DNA of 64,000 bases, taken from the NCBI RefSeq assembly GCF_932526225.1, contig NC_064046.1, positions 12,383,208-12,447,207 on the forward strand, in the 5' to 3' direction. This stretch comes from Nematostella vectensis. Its lineage: Eukaryota; Cnidaria; Anthozoa; Actiniaria; Edwardsiidae. The translations under genes and the position numbers were made by a program. Every line of letters starts with the position of its first letter. Within the stretch, counting starts at the first letter, position 1. The notes under the pieces were generated by a model that worked only from the letters and a program-made list of their open reading frames with translations, ran no database searches and was not told the origin of the DNA. Below are positions 23,862 through 35,159 of this stretch, piece by piece.

Positions 23862-26152
23862 CTGGAAAAAACAAGCGGGCATTACTAACATCATTTAGAG
23901 CATTTTTGTCAATAAACAGCAACTGCAAAGAAAACAAATTCTCACATCAATTTTTTTAGGCCCAATTTGACGTTTTTAAAGGACTATTGACCTTTATGCG
24001 GCGAATCATGAAGTTCCACAAAAATGCAAAGGTGTACTTATCAGTATCGAACTAAGCCGCTTGACTGTGTAATTTATTTCTTCTCCAAAAAAAAATGGCT
24101 TCATTATATTGCGAAAGCATAAAATAACAGAAAAAATCGAATGTTGACACCAGGTGCGAACCGAGTGGCGTCCGTTTATTTTGTGGCTCAGACTACAGAA
24201 AGCATGTGGCCACAGTATTAAGGCACTTGACAACCATATCGGTTTAATTGCACAGGAAACATTTCACTTCGTGCAATCCACCTTACATTACTGTGAGCCA
24301 CTCGCAAATCAAGGGTAATTGCAAAATTTGATAACCGGCATAGTTCGGACGCGCAAAACTTCTGGTAATTAAAAAAAACAGACATGGTTTATTTTAATTC
24401 AGACAAAAATAGGTCGTCTTAGCTTGTCGGTTTTAGATACTGTATTTGTACTAAATTGAAGGGAATGTCGCTTTACGATTCTTATGTTAATAGGTACGAC
24501 TCACTTATTTTTGCGATGGTTGTAAAGTTTGTTATGGTCTCATCGAAAGACCTGCTAAATACATTGAAATACAATGGATGTCATTTTAAATAGACTGGAA
24601 AATAAAACGATAAGTGGCCTTAAGTGGACGGTCATCATAGTTTGAAAATAAAAACATTTGTAGTGTTGCTCCTTGTTGCTTTAAGATAGTTATTATACCA
24701 AACCAATATTCATAGTAGTATATATTTTTCCACGAAAGTAATTGTTTACAAAATCGGATTATTTCTCACGGGGATTAACATAAACACACTTCAAGTAACA
24801 AAAGTAGACAAGGCTCTACAAGGGAAATAGTGTAAAAAAAAAGACTTCTAATAGTATTTGCAGGATAATTAAACATTAGAAGCTTTTAATAACCTCACCT
24901 CTCACTAATTATCTATACATAGTTTTACCGCCTTTTTAGACGCGATGCTCTCGTCTAGAAAGTAAGGAAAAAATCAGCGAAAAATAATCCCAATTAGCAA
25001 ATAAAATAGATTATAAAATTGTTTCGTCAAACATACCTTTTAGAGTGATCCAAGTTAATTTTATCAAGTATTAGCTCTCTGTTTACAAAGATAAATGAGT
25101 TTGCGATAGAGCGGAGTGGTAATTTTGGATTCATACGTTATGACGAAGCTATGCCTGATGCATGCCCCGTAAAACAGGTGGCACTGCGGGCTCACAAAAT
25201 CGATATCCATGGAGGTCACACTCGGATGGTACAGAGACTCTCAAATAAAAGGAAAAAAAAGGCATTTTGTTTCACGTATTTTGTGGTTTGATAACTTAAC
25301 TTAAAGTAAAAACACAGAAGACCTCTATATAAACAGACAACGTAGTTACTTTTTACGAGACTTTCTTAAAAAATGATGCCATTGAGACCCAAAACGACAT
25401 AACCACTATCGAGATATACATTGCATAGAGACTTTATTTTACAGAATGGTAAAACTGTAAGAAAAACACGTTGACTTGCATATATCGGAGTTATTGCTGC
25501 TCTATACAATAACGAAACCGCAATTTAAGTCCCGTCGAGGACGATGAAAAAATAGTGACGACAATGAATCTGACGACCCTAACATTAGCAGAAGATACAT
25601 TGCAAGGCGACGTCATCGTAAATTATCCCAAGACAAAGAAACGAAAAAAGGTCGACCTCCATTAAGTAAACACTTTTTACCATTCCCGAGAGTGTCCGTT
25701 ACAGAGTTTCCACAGTACTGTCGATGCCATTTTTAACGTTTTCGCCCCAGACCTCAGACCACAGACCCGGGGTTGCGCCACAGCTACCCCATTCCATACC
25801 TGCTGTTTTGTGCTTGCCTGACGGTAGGAGCTCCGCTATAAAGAGGTAACTATTTTAAAATCAGCTGAACTTAATTTAAAGAAGAATAAAAACAAACGAC
25901 AAGGATTAAACGGAAATAGAATTTATTAGTTCGTGAGTGGAAGTTGAAAGGCGTATATAAGTGAACAGGTATATAAGGTTGGTTGGTATCAGAGTTCTAT
26001 ATAATTTCTGAGGGTGATTTCAATAGGTATACATCAGTCTTTTTCCTGAGGGTGAGCCTGCCAGCTCGTATGATCTCCGGTGCACGGTCAGCGGTCGATT
26101 GTCAGATAGTTGTCTTGGCGTCCTTTATTCAAGATAAAATGGCGTATGCGCC
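23862..26152. other. Intergenic, no gene seen
   Basis: Between the LDLa gene start and the 3' end of the Ser-rich membrane protein gene, both minus strand. AT-rich with no convincing exons on either strand. It should hold the LDLa gene promoter and the 3' UTR of the upstream neighbour; no specific signals were identified. Confidence 0.45.
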
Positions 26153-29100
26153 TTATAAGCTTTGATTCGCCGGCGTTGTGTCATTCGGCAGAGCGCGCAA
26201 GCTGGCATATAGCATAGCCTTTTCTCGACGTCTCCTCCTCTTCTGAGTTCGTGTCTCTTTGGCATGTATTGAGAGGCTGTTAATACTTTCTTGGATGTCA
26301 TAAGCGGATAGAAGCGAAGGACTTTCACTTGCACACACGCCATTCACCTCATTCGGATCGTTGGGAGTGCTCGACGGTTTGGCTGCTCTATCAATAACCG
26401 TGGCCTTCTGACGCACACCACTCGTTCCAGTCGTCGGGGATGCGTCTTCAGTTATTTTGATTAGGCGTTTAGTAACACCTGGTGTTTTAGATGACTCCTC
26501 TCTATGGGCCCCTTGAGTGTTTAAGCTCATGCTAAGGTACATCTCCAGCTTCGCCCTGCGTGCTTTTCGTTTTTGTGCTTTAGTTGGTTTCGGTGGTGAA
26601 GGCGTCTGAGGGCTCTTTTCTGGGCGTGTTACTGACAGGCTGCTGGTCCTGAGGTTCTCCCTTATCACCCTAAGCGTGTACGCTGAAGGGGCTGAATCGC
26701 CCTGTGTTAAATTTCTGCGTGCCACTGACCTATTTTTGTTGGATTCAGTGGTCTTTGATCGAGCATTGTTGCCTGGGGGAGGGGTAGCAGAGGAAGAACT
26801 CTTCGAAAAGATTGATTTACAGGAACTTGTTCTGTCTTTGTTTCTTGGGAGAGCATGTATAGAAGAACCAGATTTAGAACAAAAGCGCTCGCTGGTCTTG
26901 GGAGCTGTAGCAGAAGACACTGCCTTGATTCTGTCTTTATTGCATGTGGGAGCATGGATAGACGAACCAGATTCAAGGTGATCAAGGTTTTGGGTCCTGT
27001 TGGTGCTGCCGGGGGGTGCAGAAGCAGAAGACTTGGAAGACAGTACCGAGTCTGGCTCTACTGCTTTGGTTTTTGTCGGTGGCACAGGTTTTGGTGCATC
27101 AAGTAGCAGCTGAAATGACTTTGCGTGTTCTCCATTAGAAAACAGAGCCAGAGTTTCGACATTGGTCAGGTCTGGGAGTGATACTGAGCGAACGGATTGC
27201 CTCGGGGTCGGCAGATCACGTGCAAGGTCACTGATGGACCGTCTTGGCATTGGCGCCGACAATGGACGACTCACGGTCCTCAACATGCAACCACCGGTAC
27301 CCTTACTGCGGGTGACACTTTCGTTATCATTGTCACTTGAAGCATCCTTTTGATGTAACTCGGTCTCCACGTTCTTAAAGGATGCAACAGTGGCAGTGCG
27401 GCTGTTGGCTGAGATGAAAGGTGAAGCAGATCTTATGGAACCACTTGGACAAATTTCGATTTCAGATTTCGTTAAAATCTTGATGTTATCGGTGGGAACT
27501 TGGGGTGTTGATGTGTTCACGTTTGCTGTCGAGACTGCAGCCGAAACAGACTTGGACATCTGTATAGCTGACTCATCGAGGCAGTCTTGAGGGGCGGCCT
27601 TGACGGTGTCTGATGAGTTTGCAGCGCCTAGGATCTCATTGTGGTCTTTTCTTCTGATATTGAACATCAGAACAGGCGCCAACGCAGTGTCAAATTCGGG
27701 GAAACCGAGTGCAGCGGTCTTCAGCGGCAGTAGTCGATTTCTATCAATGGTGCTGCTGTTGGACGACGTCAGGCGGTTAACACGGCTTACTACTCTAGCC
27801 AGTACTGCTAGCAAGTCCATGGTGTACTTTGGCTTAAATGGTCTCTCCTTTTCCGTGGGTTGAGCTTCTTCATTAGACCAACCAGATACTGTCTCTTGAG
27901 GTACGATTCTACTTGACTTGTGGTTGTTATGATGGATGCCCACTGGAGCCAAATCCGCGAAGGCCTTGTTGCCCATTGACTTGTTGCCCATGACAGGAGG
28001 TGATTTGGACTCACACCGCGCACGAAGAGGAACTAACTCTTGAACTTCGTTTTCTATGACTTCTGTTCTTTTGTCTAAGTCTGGGGTGTTTTTACCGCAC
28101 AGATCATTCTCGGCGCAGTTGTCCAGGGGCTTGAAGGTCGATGAATGTATCCCTTGTTTCTGTAAAAAAACGTATTTTTAACAAAGGACATTCTATACAC
28201 TTCCTGACCATTACCAACGTCTTTTTTCCCTTGTATATGTTGTATGTATATAGCTTTACCTAGAGTCTCGCGCGGGGGTAATATTCATACAGCAATTCCC
28301 GGAGTCTTCAGTACTTTTAGTACTCATTCCCTTAAGAGCTTTCGCTAGGGTTCAGTTCTCCCTCCTCCCCCCCCCCCCCCCCCCCTCCCAACGCCTCTCC
28401 CTGGACCTCGCATAGAGAGCAGACCTTTTTCGACGTGGTGCAGTACAGCCATCTCAGTACTCACCTCTGTCAGGCAGATTCTCATTTCGGAAGACATTTT
28501 GTTCTCGTCTTCTTTGCCGTCATCTTTCTGGTCTCCGTTGTCCCAGTTGACTACTAAAACAGCCGACGTGACCATGGTCGCCATGACGACAAACAACACG
28601 AAAAAAGGATTGCACCATAATGGTAGTACTTCCGGTGCAGATGGTATTACGGCTAGGGCGGTTACCTTTTGGACCAGCACGACTGCGATAAAACAAATAA
28701 AAAGATAGTCAGCTATGTAACAGAAACACTTCGAGTACTTGACATGTAAAATTAATTTATTCACCTGGCGTGTAAGTAATGTTAAACACTTCACAGGGAA
28801 GGGTTATATGACTTGTGACTTCTTTACTCACCTGGCGTGTAAGTTGTGTTATTATACACGTCACAAGGGATGGTTATATGACTTGTGACTTCTTTACTCA
28901 CCTGGCGTGTAAGTTGTGTTATACACGTCACATGGGAGGGTTATATGACTGGTGACTTCTTTACTCACCTGGCGTGTAGGTTGTATTATACGCGTCACAG
29001 GGGAGTGTTATATGACTGGTGACTTCTTTACTCACCTGGCGTGTAGGTTGTGTTATACAAGTCACATGGGAGGGTTATATGACTGGTGACTTCTTTACTC

Positions 29101-30983
29101 ACCTGGCGTGTAAGTTGTGTTATACACGTTACATGGGAGGGTTATATGACTGGTGACTTCTTTACTCACCTGGCGTTTAAGTAGTGTTATTATACACGTC
29201 ACATGGGAGGGTTATATGACTTGTGACTTCTTTACTCACCTGGTGTGTAAGTTGTGTTATACACGTCACATGGGAGGGTTGTTTCCCGTGGGTATCCAAC
29301 CACTCTGTCACGGAACTCTGCAAACAAATGGACACAAGTTATTAAAACTCTAGATTTTCCATTTTCTGTTATTAATGAGAATGAACCACCACAGAAAGAA
29401 TTAATCATCTTTGCACAACTAGTGTATTATACTGTATGTATTATCTGTATGTAAGATGATGTATTATATGTTTTAATGGTGTATTATATGTGTTAAGTGT
29501 GTATTATATGCGTTGATGATGTATTAGATGTGTGAATGGTGTATTATATGAGTTAATGGTGTATTATATGTGTGAATGGTGTATTATATGTGTGAATGGT
29601 GTATTATATGGGTTAATGGTGTATTATATGTGTGAATGATGTATTATATGTGTTAATGGTGTATTATATGTGTTGATGGTGTATTTTATGTGTGAATGGT
29701 GTATTATATGTGTGAATGGTGTATTATCTGTATGTAAGATGATGTATTATATGTTTTAATGGGGTATTATATGTGTTAAGTGTGTATTATATGCGTTGAT
29801 GATGTATTAGATGTGTGAATGGTGTATTATATGTGTGAATGGTGTATTATATGTGTGAATGGTGTATTATATGTGTGAATGATGTATTATATGTGTTAAT
29901 GGTGTATTATATGTGTTGATGGTGTATTTTATGTGTGAATGGTGTATTATATGTGTGAATGGTGTATTATCTGTAAGTTGATGTATTATATGTTTTAATG
30001 GTGTATTATATGTGTTAAGTGTGTATTATATGCGTTGATGATGTATTAGATGTGTGAATGGTGTATTATATGTGTGAATGGTGCATTATATGTGTGAATG
30101 GTGTATTATATGTGTTAATGGTGTATTATATGTGTTAATGGTGTATTATATGTGTTGATGGTGTATTATATGTGTGAATTGTGTATTATATGTGTGAATG
30201 GTGTATTATATGTGTGAATGGTGTATTATATGTGTTAATGGTGTATTAAATGTGTGAATGGTGTATTATATGTGTGAATGGTGTATTATATGTGTTAATT
30301 GTGTATTATGTGTTGATGGTGTGTTATATGTATCAATCTTGGGGGGTTGCATGTCACGTGACATTTTCACTCATTTTAACCTAAATGTTACTTCTATCAA
30401 TGAGGGTTATATGACTTGTAACTTCTTTACTGACCTAGCGTGTAAGTTATTATGCGTTTTACACGTTACAGGGGAGGGTTATATGAATTGTGACTTCTTT
30501 ACTCGCCTGGCGTGTGAATTGTGTTCTCATACTCGTAAAAGGGGAGAGTAGTCTCCCTTGGGTATCCAATTCCTTTGTCCAGAAACTCTGCAAACAAATG
30601 TACAAAGGTTTTTTTTTCGGGGGTGAATTACCTGAAAACTACACTGCTCACAGCCAAAATCATTGCAGGATTTTAAAAAGTTCTTTCAAGAACTATGCAC
30701 ATTATTAAACTCACCGGGAAGAGGGCTTGGCTCTGAAAAAGCTGTAATTCCAAGAATTACTGCAATATAAATAAATCGATATGTTGAAAAAAAAACTAAA
30801 TCTAAAAAGGAACACATTCGAAAAAAAAATGTTTTTTTTAAAAAATACAACAAATTTCAACTCACCATTGCGCGACTCTGCCGCTAACATTTTTGGTAAA
30901 TATAATATTTGTAGATTTGGGTATACATGGTCTAGTATACCCAAAAATGTCCCCAATATTACGCTTACAATTATCCAGATCAT
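26153..30983 (-). CDS. Predicted membrane protein with a long Ser-rich basic cytoplasmic tail, unrecognised family
   Basis: Six exons on the minus strand with matching phases: 30983-30866, 30759-30715, 30587-30507, 29317-29240, 28682-28465, 28159-26153. They give about 848 aa. Residues 2-16 are hydrophobic (IWIIVSVILGTFLGI), a signal peptide or anchor. Exons 3 and 4 are duplicates: both encode GYPRETTLP and end in a TP. Exon 5 holds a transmembrane segment at about residues 133-152 (PFFVLFVVMATMVTSAVL), followed by an acidic stretch. The last exon (668 codons) is Ser/Thr/Pro-rich, low complexity, with two repeated SGSSIHA motifs and two Arg/Lys clusters (KAQKRKARRAKLEMYLSMSL and TQKRRRRREKAMLYASLRAL) that resemble each other. 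A later start in exon 1 (MLAAES) is possible. Exon 3 uses a GC donor (GCGAGT). No known family is recognised. Confidence 0.7.
28367..28385. repeat. C19 homopolymer
   Basis: Uninterrupted run of 19 C inside the last intron of the Ser-rich membrane protein gene, preceded by CTCCCTCCTC. Confidence 0.9.
28744..29280 (-). repeat. Minisatellite built from an exon end plus its splice donor
   Basis: About eight copies of a 67-70 bp unit. Read on the minus strand, each unit has the last ~37 nt of exon 4 (CTCCCATGTGACGTGTATAA ... ACGCCAG) followed by GTGAGTAAAGAAGTCAC and about 15 more intron bases. The array lies directly downstream of the true exon 4 donor at 29240/29239, so each unit carries a donor-like CCAG/GTGAGT. 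Confidence 0.88.
29440..30340. repeat. ~20 bp minisatellite with higher-order structure
   Basis: About 45 copies of a unit close to GTGTGAATGGTGTATTATAT. A variant block starting near CTGTATGTAAG and running through GTGTTAAGTGTG and GCGTTGATGATG appears three times (about 29447, 29738 and 29970), so the array was also copied in blocks of roughly 240-290 bp. It lies in the intron between exons 3 and 4 of the membrane protein gene. Confidence 0.88.
30390..30506 (-). repeat. Exon-donor repeat fragments beside exon 3
   Basis: One and a half diverged copies of the same exon-plus-donor unit found at 28744-29280. They lie directly after the GC donor of exon 3, and the decoy copy has GTCAGTAAAG in place of the donor. 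Confidence 0.75.
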
Positions 30984-31049
30984 CGCAGATCTGTAGCTTG
31001 CAAGCTATCTTGGGTCTCTTTGATTTCTATTATTTTCTAACTTGCATTA

Positions 31050-31075
31050 TTACGTCACCAGCGGCCATGACGTCA
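31050..31075. promoter_or_regulatory. Two CRE-like motifs upstream of the membrane protein start
   Basis: A palindromic TGACGTCA at 31068-31075 and a near-match TTACGTCA at 31050-31057 lie 65-95 bp upstream of the minus-strand start at 30983. CREB/ATF proteins bind this octamer in animals. The position fits a promoter, but chance occurrence cannot be excluded. Confidence 0.4.
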
Positions 31076-33027
31076 AGCGCGCTGGTCAGAATTTTAACCA
31101 CGCGCGCACACGCGTGCACTCACTTCCCTGAGAATAAAGTAGGAAGTATGAGTCAATCAAATACCCAAATAGTCGCGTTCTTCAACCAGATTCCAATATA
31201 TAAATGACATATAGCATTCAACCACGCTCTCATCACGACGCGGCGTCATCAAGAAATACGTTCGCATGAAATCAAATGTGCGTGAGGCGGCGTCTTTTCT
31301 TGTCGGAATCTTTGATCACTCTGAACCTAGACACGCCGCCGTGACAAATTTCTTATTGTGACACGCGCTTGTCACATTTTTAACTGTGTTATAGGCAAGA
31401 TGCTTGTCACATTTCTTATTGCGTGACACGCAATTGTCGCATCTCTAATTGCGTGTTTTGCGATTTTCACATTTTCAATTGCGTGACTCGCGATTGTCAC
31501 ATTTTAATTGCGTGACATGCGCTCGCAACTGCGTCTTGCGATCGATAGATAAAAAAAAACATAAATATTTTTGCTACTCTACAAATGACAGCCAAGGTCA
31601 TTATAAACAACCTGAAATGGGACGGTAAACTTGCAAAGCGAAACAGTCCGGTACCTTTGGCTTTTACTGGTGCCAATGTGACAAGTCGGGAAGAAAAGGG
31701 GAAAAGAAGAAAATCGCATCAAATTTCCTTTGAATAGTCGAAATGGAAACGCGTTAAGGTAAGCTAAAGTTTCTAGTTAAAGCTGAACAGAAACCAGAGA
31801 CAAAATTGATGGTTTACTCTTTTTGCTCAAAGTTTTGAATCGCATTATTCTTGTGGGAGATAGATATATAAGGAGAAAAAGATTGGCTCTGTAAGCAAGA
31901 TGTGTTTACACCATTTGTGAAAATACAATATATATCTGGATTAATCTCCGTGATTTGTAAGCTGCTAAAATTACTCGATTGCAGTTATACATTTATACCA
32001 TCTGTATCATGGTATGACAATAAGATGAAACATAAATACAAATTAAGCCCTACAAAATATAAATCCTGATTAAATATTTGGCTTTTTCAAACTTTGGCAA
32101 TATGCGAGGAGCACCGATTCAATTAAAACAACCCCCAGCGGATAAAAAAGAATTCATTCATAGAGATAAATCAACTAGAGTACACAAAGAAATCAACGGA
32201 TACATGAATCATTAATGTAAAGCTGGTTGCAAGCGACTATAGGGGGTGGCTTACGCAGGGTCGCATCACTGCGGTGACTTCTTAAAGGCCCTGCCGAACA
32301 ACCACCCCGTTGTTTATTGTTTATCAATGAAATACAACGGTTTATTCGCAAGGAAACTTCAAAATAACAATCTACAAATGAAGTCTGATACGTTATTGAC
32401 GATATTTCATTGAAAATAGCTTGGTTTCTCGCTTGAATTAGCCGATTGAATTGGATTCTTCAGGGGCGGATCTAGGGGTGGGCCGAGCGCCCCATCCGCC
32501 CATCCGGCCATCCGCCCATCCGGCCCTTCCTTTCTTTGACCCTTTGATTCGGCCCGCGCTATCTGGAACTGCGGGATCCGCCCCTGTTCTTTGTGTGACA
32601 AGGAATTGAGCGGGAATATAAAATGGCAGCGTATGATTCGCCTTTTTTAAAGACACTGTCGACAGGAGAGGAAGGGTCAACCATCACTGATGGGGAGTCT
32701 AAAAGATTTTTAGTACTCAGAATTTTAAGGATTGAACAATTCCGCCTGGGAATGCCCGCGTGCAAGAATTTTGTTGTAATTGTTTGGTATAGCGCTTTTC
32801 CAATCCAGAAAGAGATTCCGAGTTAAAAACATCTAGGTTATTTTCTTGTATTGAAATCTTTATTGTTCTCTTGGGGTATATCTTTCGAGTCCTCCCTCTC
32901 AGATATTCCGAGTGCCACCACCCCCTCCCCCTGCGGTATTTTGTCATCAAAAAAAGCGCGTAATAAATGGTAAAATTCTTCTTACTAACTTTAGGTGTTT
33001 TCCAAGGTTTGTTCAAGCAAAGTAGAA
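31076..33027. other. Intergenic with short tandem motifs, no supported gene
   Basis: 31340-31530 has about six diverged ~33 bp units around TTGCGTGACACGCGATTGTC and CACATTT. 32461-32586 is a short MITE (separate entry). A 67-codon frame at 32623-32826 starts at an ATG but shows no known motif. The rest is AT-rich without coding signal. Confidence 0.45.
32461..32586. mobile_element. Short MITE, GGGGCGGATC family, copy 2
   Basis: About 126 bp with perfect 12 bp inverted ends CAGGGGCGGATC and GATCCGCCCCTG. Inside is a run of GGCCATCCGCCCATCC repeats. This is the cleanest of three family members in the window. Confidence 0.65.
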
Positions 33028-35159
33028 ATGGCAGCTCTAAGCACGATTTTCATTTATCTGTTATGGTTAAATCTTCTCATACTTGGTATAGGTAAGTAAA
33101 ACAGAATGAGCCTTGCTTATCTGTGTCACATCACTCTACAACCATCACACTTTATTTCACGGGTTATGGAAAACACTTATCTAATGAAGTATTTCGGCAC
33201 ATTCTACTCAGGATGTAGCCCAATCGTTTCCCCATTCTTCAAACCACCGCCAGGCCAAGGTTACGAAAAGGAGCACGCTATAAAAGGTGAGGGTTGAACG
33301 GTTTTACTGATGGAAAAGAGGAAAGCGGACAGGATGAGAAGGAAGAAGAGGATGGATATTGAACAGGAGGGGTGGGGAGGAGGACAGATGGAGGGGTTGA
33401 GGTGAGAGAAGGAAGGGGGGAGGGGTGGGCAGAAGAGGATGACACAGCCAGGCCATAGCCTGCGTAACGGCTCAAGGGAAGGGGACTCAAGGGAAGGGGA
33501 GGGGCTTAAGGGAAGGGGAGGGGAGGGCTCAAGGGAAGGGGAGGGGATGGGCTCAAGGGAAGGGGAGGGGAGGGGTCTCAAGGAAAGGGGCTCAAGGGAA
33601 GGGAAGGGGCTCAAGGGAAGGGGAGGGGTCTCAAGGGAAGGGAAGGGGGCTCAAGGGGAGGGGCTCAAGGGAAGGGGAGGGGTCTCAAGAAAAGCGGAGG
33701 GGCTCAAGGGAAGGGGAGGGATGGGCTCAAGGGAAGGGGAGGGGGCTCAAGGAAAGGGGAGGGGCTCAAGGGAAGGGGAGGGTCTCAAGGGAAGGGGAGG
33801 GGGCTCAAGGGAAGGGGAGGGGGCTCAAGGGGAGGGGTCTCAAGGGAAGGGGAGGGGGCTCAAGGGAAGGGGAGGGGGCTCAAGGGGAGGGGTCTCAAGG
33901 GAAGGGGAGGGGGCTCAAGGGAAGGGGAGGGGGCTCAAGGGGAGGGGAGGGGCTCAAGGGAAGGGGAGGGGGCTCAAGGGAAGGGGAGGGGGCTCAAGGG
34001 GAGGGGTCTCAAGAGAAGGGGAGGGGGCCCAAGGGAAGGGGAGGGGGCCCAAGGGAAGGGGAGGGGGCTCAAGGGGAGGGGAGGGGCTCAAGGGAAGGGG
34101 AGGGGTCTCAAGGGAAGGGGAGGGGGCTCAAGGGAAAGTGAGGGATGGGCTCAAGGGAAGGGGAGGGGGCTCAAGGGGAGGGGAGGGGCTCAAGGGGAGG
34201 GGAGGGGAGAGGGGAGGAAAGGAGTCCCCAGTCCCCCTCCCGTCCCCTTCCCTTGAGCCCCTCCCCTTTCCTTGAGACCCCTCCCCTCCCCTTCCCTTGA
34301 GCCGCTACGCAGGCTACCAGGCCAAGGTTACGAAAAGGAGCACGCCATAAAAAGTTGAATGGCTTTACTAGTGCACAAGTAGGAAAGGGGAGCAGGAGTA
34401 GAAGGGAGAAGAAGACTTTAGAGTAGGGGACAGAAAGAGAGGATAGTTGGAGGGGAAAGAGGGTGGGTTGAGGTGAGAAAAGGGGAGGGGGGGGGTGGTG
34501 GAAAAAAGGATGACTCAAGACGCAAATAGCATTTTAGATACCCCGACCGGGACAGCGATTTCACCATTTGCTTCTTTTCTAGATAAATACTATGAGAACT
34601 TTTACGCGAAAGGAAAGAAAAACAACATCGCAAAGCTGCCACATCGCCTTAGCAAACACCAAATGCAGTTGACGAGAGACGGTAAGTTATATGATAAATA
34701 TAGATATTATTAAATATTATAGCGATATTATTAAATATAGAAAATCAAGGGAAGATAATTTACAATCAACCCAGTTAGATACTAATTATATTTGCTTTCT
34801 GTTAACTGTTTAAAGACTTATAGAAATCAAACAATTAAATACTGCAAAGTAAAAAATAGGGAAGCTTGTGCAGTCCTTCATCCCCCTTATCCACCACTTA
34901 TTATAAGCAAACACAACAATTTATGTCAACTGAATATGCAAACAATGTTCTCGCAGCTCTACTTAAGGCCACCTCGGCCCAGACTACCGCGCTGGTGGCC
35001 GCTGCACAGGCAGCCCGATCATCGCTTCAAATAGCTAGACTGGCAAAAAAAGCACAAGACTTGTCGGTGAAAAGAGCCACATGGGCGTTAGAGACGGTGA
35101 GGACGGCAGCCAAGGCTGAAGAGGTCGCAGTAAATGCTATAGAGACGCTATTTATGTGA
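33028..35159 (+). CDS. Small secreted Ala-rich helical protein
   Basis: Three exons, all phase 1: 33028-33091, 34583-34681, 34957-35159; about 121 aa. Exon 1 is a signal peptide (ALSTIFIYLLWLNLLILGIG). Exon 2 is a Lys/Tyr-rich segment. Exon 3 is an Ala-rich helix with no Pro, Gly or Cys (SAQTTALVAAAQAARSSLQI, then ARLAKKAQDLSVKRA). It resembles the C-terminal tail of the LDLa protein at 20.9-23.8 kb, which shares a KKAQ-type helix and also follows a phase 1 junction. Intron 1 holds a large G-rich minisatellite. The function is unknown; no known family is recognised. Confidence 0.68.
33248..34500 (+). repeat. G-rich minisatellite with repeated flanks, intron 1 of the Ala-rich gene
   Basis: Core 33470-34215: about 40 copies of an ~18-20 bp unit near CTCAAGGGAAGGGGAGGGG, almost all purine on the plus strand. 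Near 34235-34310 the same unit appears inverted. The flanks (AGGCCAAGGTTACGAAAAGG ... GGAGCACG) are repeated directly at 33251 and 34318, and TAGCCTGCGTAACGGCTCAAG at 33457 is mirrored near 34292-34312. A long plus-strand frame across the array is a by-product of the unit. Confidence 0.88.

Noticed and set aside
26676-27863. Several plus-strand frames of 63-101 codons
   Set aside because: Antisense shadows of the long last exon of the Ser-rich membrane protein.
32623-32826. 67-codon frame starting MAAYDSPF
   Set aside because: Starts with a plausible ATG, but no motif, no splice link to the Ala-rich gene and no polyA signal; not enough support for a gene call.
33439-34275. 278-codon frame of Gly/Arg/Glu/Lys repeats
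   Set aside because: Pure by-product of the purine-rich minisatellite within an intron; no start context or motif.
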